In this document: piece after piece, positions 1 through 7,323 of the stretch
Layout: every line of letters starts with the position of its first letter
Numbering within the stretch: position 1 is the stretch's first letter
DNA from: Bacteroidia bacterium
Lineage (GTDB): Bacteria > Bacteroidota > Bacteroidia > Bacteroidales > Azobacteroidaceae
Direction: 5' to 3'
Assembly: GCA_025996815.1 (NCBI GenBank)
Contig: BNTT01000127.1
Span: 1-8,964, forward strand
Length of the DNA: 8,964 nucleotides
Notes under the pieces: model-generated
The model's database searches: none
The model's input: the letters and a program-made list of their open reading frames with translations, nothing else
Told to the model about the DNA's origin: nothing
Position numbers and translations under genes: made by a program

Positions 1-2
1 CC

Positions 3-95
3 GCTTTCGACAAAACGCCCATACGTGAGTTGCTTACCGAACAACGTCAATGCAATCAAAATGTCAAAGAACAACTAAATTTATTTGAATGTTAA
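3..95 (+). CDS. C-terminal tail of an unidentified plus-strand protein (partial)
   Basis: An open frame enters from the left edge and runs for 30 codons to a TAA at 93-95, ending in residues EQLNLFEC. The start and all diagnostic domains lie outside the window, so no function can be assigned. Short hydrophobic tails of the type QLNLF or QLSLF occur at the ends of some transposases and some DNA-modification enzymes, but this is only a weak hint. The frame converges on the acyltransferase gene, leaving 6 bp between the two stop codons. That gene appears to lack its normal C-terminus, so this tail could belong to an element inserted there. One of the other plus-strand frames also stays open to 78, so coding status is uncertain. 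Confidence 0.4.
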   Translation, partial: AFDKTPIRELLTEQRQCNQNVKEQLNLFEC

Positions 96-101
96 TTCTT
101 G

Positions 102-1463
102 TTAAATATTAACGCAACAGCAGTAATTATCCAATTGTAATCCCTGCTGTTTATCTCTATTTAGCCATTCCATCAGCATAAAAATGGCTATGAACAACAA
201 CGTAATTTCGCTGCCGCCAACATGAACCGTCGGTCTTGTAAACAGCGACGCCGAAAATATTCCCGAAATACAACTCCACACATGAGTTATATTTTCAGCC
301 CGAAACAATATCCACCCAAAGACCACCAATCCAAACGTGAATGCCATTTGGAAAAGTTCTTTTAGACTTGGCAATCGTTTCCCTTCGGCAACCGTATCGG
401 TATATTTCCGATTTTTACCCGACAAAATAACCGGCAAAAACAGCACGACGTGATACACGCCCCAACAAACAAATGTCCAATTGGCACCGTGCCAGAAGCC
501 GCTCACAAGGAAGATGATAAATGTATTGCGCACCACTTGTCCCTTTGTTCCGCGACTGCCACCCAGCGGGATGTATAAATAATCGCGAAACCAAGTATTG
601 AGCGAAATATGCCACCGCCGCCAAAATTCGGCGATGTCGCGCGAAAAATAGGGGAATCTGAAGTTTTGCAAAAACCTGAATCCCAGTAGTTTACCTATTC
701 CTAATGCCATATCCGAATAGCCCGAAAAGTCGCCGTAAATCTGGAAAGTGAAGAAAATCGCACCCAAAAGCAGCGAACTCCCCGAATAGTTGGCTGAATT
801 ATTGAAAATTTCATTGGCAATCGCGGCGCAATTGTCGGCAATAACCATTTTCTTAAAAAGTCCCCAAAGGATTTGTCGCATACCATCCACCGCCAAGTCG
901 TAATCAAAAGTCCGCCGTCGGTATATCTGAGGCAGCAAATTTGTTGCCCGCTCAATTGGTCCAGCCATTGCCAAAGGGAAGATGCTCACAAAAAGGAAAA
1001 ACGACACCACATCTTTTGTTGGCTCAAATTTTTGCCGATAAACATCTATCGTATAGCTCAATGTGTGGAAAGTGTAAAAACTGATTCCAACCGGCAAAAT
1101 CAAGTGTAAAGTCTTGGCTTGCAGGTGAATACCGAGCATACTAAACGCATCCACAAAAGAAGTTACGAAGAAATCGTAGTACTTGAACACGCCCAGCACT
1201 CCAAAAGAAACCAAGCAGCAGACCGTCAAAATCAGCCGCCGTCGCTTTTGTAGCTCGGTTTTCATCATTAACACGCCTGCCGAATAGTTGGTGATGGAAC
1301 ACAGCAACACCAGCGACAGGTAACGCCAATCCCACCAACCGTAGAAAAAATAGCTGGCGGCAAGCAAAAACACGTTTTGCGCCTTGACGTTTTTGGACAT
1401 TGCCCAATACAGCAGAAATACGATGGGCAGGAATATCCCAAATTCGATAGAGTTGAATAACAT
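102..1463 (-). CDS. AlgI/DltB-like membrane-bound O-acyltransferase (MBOAT), C-terminus probably truncated
   Basis: This is a 453-residue polytopic membrane protein of the MBOAT family. Relatives (AlgI, DltB, PatA) move acyl groups, usually acetyl or D-alanyl, across the inner membrane onto exported polysaccharides or wall polymers, normally with a partner SGNH-type transferase. Visible hallmarks are the N-terminus MLFNSIEFGIFLPIVFLLYW, the block FWRRWHISLNTWFRDY near residues 280-295 with H285, and SGFWHGANW near 321-329 containing the putative catalytic H325. Hydrophobic membrane segments recur throughout. The start at 1463 is chosen because family members typically begin MLFNSIEF; an in-frame ATG at 1505 would add 14 atypical residues. 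The protein stops at GLQLDNYCCCVNI soon after the conserved MEWLNRDKQ. Homologues as I recall them continue about 30 residues through a last membrane segment to a tail like FIYFQF, which is not found in any frame downstream. No SGNH partner gene is visible. The acyl substrate is unknown. Confidence 0.88.
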   Translation of the reverse strand: MLFNSIEFGIFLPIVFLLYWAMSKNVKAQNVFLLAASYFFYGWWDWRYLSLVLLCSITNYSAGVLMMKTELQKRRRLILTVCCLVSFGVLGVFKYYDFFVTSFVDAFSMLGIHLQAKTLHLILPVGISFYTFHTLSYTIDVYRQKFEPTKDVVSFFLFVSIFPLAMAGPIERATNLLPQIYRRRTFDYDLAVDGMRQILWGLFKKMVIADNCAAIANEIFNNSANYSGSSLLLGAIFFTFQIYGDFSGYSDMALGIGKLLGFRFLQNFRFPYFSRDIAEFWRRWHISLNTWFRDYLYIPLGGSRGTKGQVVRNTFIIFLVSGFWHGANWTFVCWGVYHVVLFLPVILSGKNRKYTDTVAEGKRLPSLKELFQMAFTFGLVVFGWILFRAENITHVWSCISGIFSASLFTRPTVHVGGSEITLLFIAIFMLMEWLNRDKQQGLQLDNYCCCVNI

Positions 1464-1533
1464 ATTGTTTAAAAGTTTGTGGCTCAAACTCTTAAACTTA
1501 AGCAAACAAAAAGCGTTGAACTGCCCGAAATTG

Positions 1534-1673
1534 CTTATTTATATATCTTGGCTCTGGTAAACCGTTGTGTTCAAATAAGCAACGAACAATTCACGCCAAC
1601 CGGCGTGAACCTTCGCAAACTTATTCTCGAACACAAAATGAAATTTACCAGACTTCAGATATACGAGAATAAG
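1534..1673. repeat. ~140-nt imperfect palindrome able to fold as one long hairpin or three stem-loops
   Basis: Seven collinear complementary blocks are visible from outside to centre: CTTATT 1534-1539 with 1668-1673; TATATCT 1542-1548 with 1657-1663; TCTGGTAAA 1553-1561 with 1644-1652; TTGTGTTC 1565-1572 with 1629-1636; AATAAG 1574-1579 with 1620-1625; CGAA 1583-1586 with 1612-1615; TTCACGCC 1590-1597 with 1602-1609 around an AACC loop. That is about 48 exact pairs separated by small bulges. Each arm is also self-complementary: TTGCTTATTT 1531-1540 pairs with 1573-1582, and CTTATTCTCG 1620-1629 pairs with 1664-1673. The same DNA can therefore form three separate stem-loops, the outer two with mutually complementary loops. 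It could be a structured mRNA leader, a small RNA, or a remnant foldback mobile element. The repeat is directly visible; its function is not known. Confidence 0.85.
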
Positions 1674-1751
1674 AGCGTAAAAGCCCTATTATTAGTATTT
1701 TATGTTTCTAAATTTTTCTATTTTTCACATTTTATTTTTATTTTTGAGCTG

Positions 1752-1759
1752 CAAAGGTA
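1752..1759 (-). promoter_or_regulatory. Candidate leftward -7 box for the acyltransferase gene
   Basis: The minus strand reads TACCTTTG followed by CA, a perfect match to the Bacteroidota -7 consensus TAnnTTTG. No TTG is found at the usual 19-21 nt upstream; the nearest is about 27 nt away. Transcription from here would give the acyltransferase mRNA a leader of about 280 nt carrying the palindrome. Confidence 0.4.
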
Positions 1760-1806
1760 CGCATTTTTTTTGAAAAATTTTATTTTCAAGACTCAATTAA
1801 TTTGCT

Positions 1807-1814
1807 TATCTTTG
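1807..1814 (+). promoter_or_regulatory. Candidate rightward -7 box for the AAA-ATPase-like gene
   Basis: TATCTTTG matches the Bacteroidota -7 consensus TAnnTTTG and lies 20 bp upstream of the ATG at 1835, so the leader would be only about 15 nt. The upstream region is AT-rich and lacks a clear -33 TTG at standard spacing. Confidence 0.5.
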
Positions 1815-1834
1815 TAGCCTGAATCACATAAACG

Positions 1835-3562
1835 ATGGAAGCAAAGAAATTTAAGCGGTTGCCTTACGGCAGTAGTAACTACAAGAGCATACGGACTGAA
1901 AACTATGCCTACGTGGATAAGACCATGTATATTGAGATGTTGGAGAACGAAACCAACAAAAATCTGTTTTTCATCCGTCCGCGCAAGTTCGGCAAAAGCC
2001 TGTTTTTTATGACTTTGTCGTGCTATTACGATATGAATGAGGCGGAGAATTTTGAGCAATTGTTTGGCGACCTCTATATTGGCAAGCATCCTACACCCGA
2101 AAAGAACTCGTATGCAGTGTTGCGGTTCGATTTTTCGGGGCTGGACACATCGAGTGAGGAAGGATTTCGGGTTTCTTTCAACGAGAAAGTGCAAATGGCA
2201 GTGCGCAGTTTTTTCAATATGTATGCACCTATTTTTTCGCAGGCTGATGTCTATACCCAAGAGCTCATTGATAAAAAAATGGGCATTATGGCTTTGGATA
2301 CAGCCTTTTCCGCTGCCGAGCAGGACAATGTGAAAATCTATTTCATCATTGACGAATACGACCATTTTGCCAACGACCTCATTGCGATGGGCAACCGTCT
2401 GGGGAAAGATTTTTATAAGACGATGGTGTCTGCCAACGGGTTGGTACGCGATTTCTATGAAAGGATAAAAAACTCTACAAAATTTGTTTCCAGCCGCACT
2501 TTTATTACGGGCATCTCGCCGGTGATGCTCGACGACCTTACCAGCGGGTATAATATATCCACCAACCTCACGCTTGAACCAACATACAATGAGATGATGG
2601 GCTTTACGCAAGATGAGGTTGAATGGCTGATGCACGAAACCGGTGTTGACCCTGCGTATATCACGGTGGACATGGAAGCCTACTATAATGGTTATCTGTT
2701 TGATATAGAGGGTGCAAACAGGGTATATAATCCGGCAATGGTACTTTATTTTTTTAATCAAATAATAAGAAATAATAAACCGCCCATGAGCATCATCGAT
2801 GAGAACCTGAAAACAGATTACGGACGGCTGCAAAAACTCACTCAGAACGATAGCAACCGTGCCACCCTGATTCAAATTATAAAAGACGAAGGTGTTGTGG
2901 CGGAGGTGCTGAAAAAGTTTTCGGTAGATACGCTTAATGATACCGATTATTTCATTTCTCTATTATTTTACATGGGTTTGCTCACCATCAAAGAGGCGGT
3001 GATGGGCAAGACGCTGTTAGGCATTCCCAATTATTCCATCCGAACTTTGTATTGGGAGTATGTGATGAAATTTGTGCGCGAGCAATCGCCCGCCATGACC
3101 ATTGAAACGCGCTATCTCGATGAAGCCATCACCGCGCTGGCGATGGAAGGCGATTTGGAACGATTTATAGCCTACGTTTCGGAGCACGCATTCAGCAAAT
3201 TATCGGATTACGACCTGCAACGCTTCGATGAAAAATACATCCAAATCCTGTTGTTGGCATATCTGTTTATGAGCCGTATCTACGTCCCGATGAGCGAATA
3301 CGAAGCCGTGCCGGGCAGGGCGGACATCTATCTGCAACGCAGCCCCACATTGCCGCAAATAAAATATGAATGGGTGTTTGAACTCAAATACTGCAAAGCA
3401 GGTGCCAAATCCGGCGAAATCGCCAAACTGCAAAAAGAGGGCGAGGAACAGATAAAACAATACCTCAGTTCGCACCGCTTGGGCAATCGCCCCGATTTGA
3501 AAGCCGCCGTCATCGTTTTCATCGGCAAAAACAAATACAGGATATTTAAGAACTTGGATTGA
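1835..3562 (+). CDS. AAA-ATPase-like protein with C-terminal PD-(D/E)XK nuclease domain (AAA-ATPase_like / PDDEXK_9)
   Basis: This 575-residue soluble protein belongs to a family that occurs in many paralogous copies in Bacteroidota and other anaerobes. Its N-terminal AAA-like domain opens with the family signature LPYGSSNYKSIR, followed by YVDKT. It has the characteristic altered P-loop RPRKFGKS at 48-55, a Walker B segment YFIIDEYDHF near 169-178 and a sensor-like FITGISPV near 223-230. The C-terminal domain shows a nuclease core: GRADI with D497, then EWVFELKYCK with E516 and K518, fitting D...ExK. Length is typical and both motor and nuclease residues look intact, so the gene is probably functional. 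The start is supported by the conserved N-terminus and the -7 box 20 bp upstream. No biochemical role is established for the family that I know of; roles in defence or as a selfish gene have been guessed. It ends 28 bp before dnaE and is not obviously part of an operon with it, since dnaE has its own promoter. Confidence 0.9.
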   Translation: MEAKKFKRLPYGSSNYKSIRTENYAYVDKTMYIEMLENETNKNLFFIRPRKFGKSLFFMTLSCYYDMNEAENFEQLFGDLYIGKHPTPEKNSYAVLRFDFSGLDTSSEEGFRVSFNEKVQMAVRSFFNMYAPIFSQADVYTQELIDKKMGIMALDTAFSAAEQDNVKIYFIIDEYDHFANDLIAMGNRLGKDFYKTMVSANGLVRDFYERIKNSTKFVSSRTFITGISPVMLDDLTSGYNISTNLTLEPTYNEMMGFTQDEVEWLMHETGVDPAYITVDMEAYYNGYLFDIEGANRVYNPAMVLYFFNQIIRNNKPPMSIIDENLKTDYGRLQKLTQNDSNRATLIQIIKDEGVVAEVLKKFSVDTLNDTDYFISLLFYMGLLTIKEAVMGKTLLGIPNYSIRTLYWEYVMKFVREQSPAMTIETRYLDEAITALAMEGDLERFIAYVSEHAFSKLSDYDLQRFDEKYIQILLLAYLFMSRIYVPMSEYEAVPGRADIYLQRSPTLPQIKYEWVFELKYCKAGAKSGEIAKLQKEGEEQIKQYLSSHRLGNRPDLKAAVIVFIGKNKYRIFKNLD

Positions 3563-3585
3563 TAGAAAAAAAATTACTAACTTTG
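3554..3585 (+). promoter_or_regulatory. dnaE promoter with -33 TTG and -7 TAACTTTG
   Basis: TTG at 3554-3556 and TAACTTTG at 3578-3585 are separated by 21 nt and match the Bacteroidota promoter pattern. The -33 element lies within the last codons of the upstream gene. The -7 box ends only 5 nt before the dnaE ATG at 3591, so the predicted transcription start falls at or within a few bases of the start codon, implying a leaderless or almost leaderless mRNA. Confidence 0.6.
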
Positions 3586-3590
3586 CACCT

Positions 3591-6500
3591 ATGAATGCAA
3601 CATCGAATTTCGTGCACCTGCACGTCCACTCCCACTATTCGCAGTTGGACGGGATGAGCACCATTCCCGGACTTGTGGATAAGGCTTTGCAGTGCGGTAT
3701 GCGCGCGCTGGCTCTCACCGACCATGGCAATATGTATGGTGCCAAAGAGTTTTACGACTATGTAAACAAGAAGAATAAGGACAAGGCTGCCGATGAGAAA
3801 ATCAAGCCAATTTTGGGCGTGGAAGCCTATTGCGCCTATAGCACGCGGTTTGAAAAAACGGTGGATAACAAGCGGGATTATAGTCGCGGGTGGCATTTAA
3901 TCCTGTTGGCAAAAAACAAGCAGGGATATAAGAACCTCTGCAAACTTGTTTCTACGTCGTGGATTGACGGCAATTATTACCATCCGCGCATTGATAAAGA
4001 CTGTCTGAAAGAGTTTAGCGAGGGACTGATTGTTTCGTCTGCCTGCTTGGGTGGCGAAATTCCGCGCAAGATACAGGCGGGCGATATGCAGGGGGCGGAA
4101 GAGGCTATTTTGTGGTTTAAGAGTGTGTTTGGCGACGATTTCTATTTGGAAATTCAACGCCACAAGACGGATGCGCCCGGTGGCGACCAGGAGGTATATC
4201 AAAAGCAGATGCTCGTTAATAAAGCCATATTGGAACTCGCCGCGAAGACAAACACCAAAATTATTTGCACCAACGATGTGCATTTCGTGGAAGAAGACCA
4301 CGCAGAGGCGCACGACCGCCTGATTTGCCTCGGCACCGGCAAAAACTTGGACGACCTCAACCGGATGCACTACACCAAGCAGGAGTGGTTTAAGACCGCC
4401 GAAGAGATGGCGGCGATTTTCTCCGACCTGCCCGAAACATTGCTCAACACGCTGGAAATTGCCGACAAGGTGGAGACTTACAGCATCGACTCAGCACCGC
4501 TGATGCCCGCCTTCGCCATCCCCGAAGAGTTTGCCACTGAGGAGCAATACCGTGCCAAATTCACGGAGGACGACCTCCGCGCGGAATTTAACAAGGAGGA
4601 TGCCAAACGCTTCGACACGCTCGGCGGCTACGACAAGGTGGTGCGCATCAAGTTGGAAGCCGACTATTTGCGCGACTTGACATTGCAGAAAGCCCCCGCG
4701 CGCTATGGCGACCCCATTCCGGCGGATATTCTCGAGCGCATCGAATTTGAACTGGATACGATGAAGACGATGGGCTTTCCGGGCTATTTCCTTATCGTGC
4801 AAGATTTTATACAGGCGGCGCGCGATATGGGTGTGTCGGTGGGACCGGGGCGTGGCTCGGCTGCCGGTTCGGTGGTGGCTTATTGCTTGAAAATCACGGA
4901 TATAGACCCGCTGAAATATGATTTGCTGTTTGAGCGGTTCCTCAACCCCGACCGCATTTCGCTGCCCGATATTGATATTGACTTCGACGACGACGGGCGA
5001 AAGAATGTACTCCGCTGGGTGACAGAGAAATACGGCAAGAAAAACGTGGCAAATATCGTAACTTACGGCACGATGGCGACGAAATCGGCAATCAAAGACG
5101 TGGCGCGCGTGCAGGGCGTGTCCATCCCCGATGCCGACCGGTTGGTGAAACTGATTCCCGAGCATATCAACGCTAAAGACAAGAACGGCAAGGAGTTGAA
5201 GGTAAACATCAAAAACAGTATCGCCCACGTTCCGGAACTTCAAGAGGCGCGGCATTCCACCAATCGCACGATTTCCGATGTGCTGAAATACGCGGAGCAG
5301 TTGGAGGGAACGGTGCGTCAGACGGGTGTACACGCCTGCGGGGTGATTATCGGGGCGGACGACCTGACAAATTACGTGCCATTGGCGACCGCCAAAGAAA
5401 AGGGGACGGACGAAGATTTGCTGGTTACGCAATACGAAGGCAACGTTGTAGAATCGGTGGGGCTGATTAAAATGGACTTTCTGGGTCTAAAAACCCTCTC
5501 CATCATCAAGGAAGCCCTCTCGAACATCAAAAAATCCAAAGGCATCGACCTCGATATAGACACCATCCCGATTGACGACAAAAAGACGTATGAGCTTTAT
5601 AGTCAGGGGAAAACCATCGGGACATTCCAATTTGAGTCGCCGGGGATGCAGAAATACCTGCGCGAACTGCAGCCAACCAAGTTTGAAGACCTCATCGCGA
5701 TGAATGCCCTCTACCGCCCGGGTCCAATGGGCTACATCCCCGATTTCATCGACCGCCGACATGGTCGCAAGCCCATCACCTACGATTTTCCCGAGATGGA
5801 AGGTCGTCTCAAAGACACCTACGGCATCACCGTCTATCAGGAGCAGGTCATGCTTCTGAGCCGCGACTTGGCGGACTTCACACGCGGGCAATCCGATGAG
5901 TTGCGCAAGGCGATGGGGAAAAAACTCATCGACAAGATGGAGCATCTAAAAGAAAAATTCATGGCAGGAGCCACTGCCAAAGGCTTCTCCGCCGATAAAT
6001 TGGAAAAAATCTGGAGCGACTGGGCGGAATTTGCCAAATATGCGTTCAACAAATCGCACGCCACCTGCTATTCGTGGATTGCCTACCAAACAGCCTATCT
6101 GAAAGCACATTACCCCGCCGATTTTTTGGCAGCCAACCTCACGCGCAACCTCGACAACATCTCGGAAGTTACCAAATTCATGGACGAATGCCGCGCGATG
6201 GGCACAAAAGTGTTGGGTCCGGATGTCAACGAATCGGATTTGAACTTCGTGGTCAACAAAAAAGGCAACATCCGCTTCGGCTTGGGCGGCATCAAGGGCG
6301 TGGGTCGCACGGCTGTGGAAGCCATCGTGCGGGAGCGCGATGCCAACGGACCGTTCACGAGCATCTTCGACTTCGTGGAACGCATCAACCAACAGTCGTG
6401 CAACAAGCGAATCATCGAAGCATTGTGCCTCGCCGGGGCTTTCGACAACTTCCCCGACTTCACCCGCGAACAAATTTTTGCCGAAAACGCCAAGGGCGAA

Positions 6501-7280
6501 ATCTTCTCCGACACGCTCGTCAGTTACGGCACCAAGTTCCAAACCGACAAAAACTCCTCCGCCAACTCCCTCTTTGGCGGCGTGGAAGCGGTGGCAATCG
6601 CCAAACCGTCCATCCCCAAATGTGAGCCGTGGAGTATGCTGGAACGGTTGAACAAGGAAAAAGAATTTGTAGGCATCTACCTCTCGTCGCACCCGCTGGA
6701 CGACTATTACATCGCGCTCAACTACCTCTGCACGGTGAAAATGGCAAATTTCGCAGAGGCAAGAGAAAGTGCGGCAGTCAATCAGGAAATCAGTATGGGC
6801 GGCATCGTAACCGGCTTCCGCGAAGGCACCACCAAAACGGGCAACCCGTATGGCATCCTGAAATTGGAAGACTTCTCCGGCAGCGGCGAAATAGCCCTCT
6901 TCGGCAAAGACTATTTCAACTACCGCAACTACGGCGTGAAAGGCACCTCGCTATTAGTGAAAGGCACATTCCAACCTGCCCAATGGGACCCCTCCCGCAT
7001 AAATTTCCAAATCCGCTCCATAGAGCCGCTAAGCGGTATGAAAAACAAAGTAAACAACCTGACAATCACCATCCCACTATCGAAATTGGACGACGAACTG
7101 ATGGCAGAACTAACCGCCCTGCTAAAAGAAAACCCCGGCAGCAGCTCGCTACACTTCAAAATTGAAGACACAGAAAGCAACCTCTCGCTATCGCTGGCAT
7201 CCGCGCAAGGCAAATATCTGGTGGATAAAAATATCGTGCGGTATTTGGAAGACCATGAGGTGGGGTTTGTTGTGAATTGA
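3591..7280 (+). CDS. dnaE: DNA polymerase III alpha subunit (replicative DNA polymerase)
   Basis: This 1229-residue protein is the catalytic subunit of the replicative polymerase, extending primers at the fork in complex with the sliding clamp and clamp loader. The N-terminal PHP domain starts FVHLHVHSHYSQLDG and keeps many metal-ligand-type residues: H11, H13, H45, E78, H102, D229, H231. The polymerase core has GPGRGSAAGS (418-427), the catalytic PDIDIDF (459-465; D462 and D464), and MDFLGL with the third aspartate D629. Further conserved blocks are LYRPGPM (707-713), YGITVYQEQVM (744-754) and FNKSHATCYSW from 819. An OB-fold-like segment begins near 1065 (EISMGGIVTGF). Length is normal for Bacteroidota DnaE, without intein or frameshift. 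The start fits other DnaE proteins, where the FVHLHVHS motif lies within the first ten residues. GC content is about 50 percent in the part I counted, clearly higher than the two-component block that follows. Confidence 0.98.
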   Translation: MNATSNFVHLHVHSHYSQLDGMSTIPGLVDKALQCGMRALALTDHGNMYGAKEFYDYVNKKNKDKAADEKIKPILGVEAYCAYSTRFEKTVDNKRDYSRGWHLILLAKNKQGYKNLCKLVSTSWIDGNYYHPRIDKDCLKEFSEGLIVSSACLGGEIPRKIQAGDMQGAEEAILWFKSVFGDDFYLEIQRHKTDAPGGDQEVYQKQMLVNKAILELAAKTNTKIICTNDVHFVEEDHAEAHDRLICLGTGKNLDDLNRMHYTKQEWFKTAEEMAAIFSDLPETLLNTLEIADKVETYSIDSAPLMPAFAIPEEFATEEQYRAKFTEDDLRAEFNKEDAKRFDTLGGYDKVVRIKLEADYLRDLTLQKAPARYGDPIPADILERIEFELDTMKTMGFPGYFLIVQDFIQAARDMGVSVGPGRGSAAGSVVAYCLKITDIDPLKYDLLFERFLNPDRISLPDIDIDFDDDGRKNVLRWVTEKYGKKNVANIVTYGTMATKSAIKDVARVQGVSIPDADRLVKLIPEHINAKDKNGKELKVNIKNSIAHVPELQEARHSTNRTISDVLKYAEQLEGTVRQTGVHACGVIIGADDLTNYVPLATAKEKGTDEDLLVTQYEGNVVESVGLIKMDFLGLKTLSIIKEALSNIKKSKGIDLDIDTIPIDDKKTYELYSQGKTIGTFQFESPGMQKYLRELQPTKFEDLIAMNALYRPGPMGYIPDFIDRRHGRKPITYDFPEMEGRLKDTYGITVYQEQVMLLSRDLADFTRGQSDELRKAMGKKLIDKMEHLKEKFMAGATAKGFSADKLEKIWSDWAEFAKYAFNKSHATCYSWIAYQTAYLKAHYPADFLAANLTRNLDNISEVTKFMDECRAMGTKVLGPDVNESDLNFVVNKKGNIRFGLGGIKGVGRTAVEAIVRERDANGPFTSIFDFVERINQQSCNKRIIEALCLAGAFDNFPDFTREQIFAENAKGEIFSDTLVSYGTKFQTDKNSSANSLFGGVEAVAIAKPSIPKCEPWSMLERLNKEKEFVGIYLSSHPLDDYYIALNYLCTVKMANFAEARESAAVNQEISMGGIVTGFREGTTKTGNPYGILKLEDFSGSGEIALFGKDYFNYRNYGVKGTSLLVKGTFQPAQWDPSRINFQIRSIEPLSGMKNKVNNLTITIPLSKLDDELMAELTALLKENPGSSSLHFKIEDTESNLSLSLASAQGKYLVDKNIVRYLEDHEVGFVVN

Positions 7281-7292
7281 TGAAGAAAGAGC

Positions 7293-7323
7293 GCGGACAA
7301 ACCGCACTTCGCTACGTATTTTT
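7293..7323 (+). terminator. Weak candidate terminator after dnaE
   Basis: In and just past the 31-bp gap between the convergent dnaE and response-regulator genes there is a short inverted repeat GCGG (7293-7296) and CCGC (7302-7305) with a 5-nt loop. A run of five T residues follows at 7319-7323, 13 nt beyond the stem and already inside the end of the opposing gene. The stem is short and the T-run distant, so this is only a possibility. Confidence 0.2.

Larger units (their letters stand above)
1464..1834. other. Divergent intergenic region between acyltransferase and AAA-ATPase genes
   Basis: These 371 bp separate two divergently transcribed genes and hold no convincing coding sequence. The content is a long imperfect palindrome (1534-1673), an AT-rich stretch with T and A runs (about 1685-1800), and two outward-facing Bacteroidota -7 boxes about 50 bp apart (1752-1759 leftward, 1807-1814 rightward). 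If the leftward box is used, the acyltransferase mRNA would have a leader of roughly 280 nt that contains the whole palindrome. Confidence 0.7.

Noticed and set aside
1531..1673. Integron attC site
   Set aside because: Size and imperfect pairing would fit, but the paired GTTRRRY/RYYYAAC boxes at the ends are missing and no integrase or cassette is nearby.
1479..1817. 112-codon plus-strand frame in the divergent region
   Set aside because: It runs through the palindrome and an AT-rich low-complexity stretch, resembles no family, and overlaps both the acyltransferase start and the promoter boxes. It is probably non-coding.
1793..2875. 360-codon minus-strand frame opposite the AAA-ATPase-like gene
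   Set aside because: The plus-strand frame carries clear P-loop, Walker B and nuclease motifs. The opposite frame has no recognisable domain.
4491..5432. 313-codon minus-strand frame inside dnaE
   Set aside because: It is antisense to the conserved polymerase core, with composition typical of a reverse-frame shadow.
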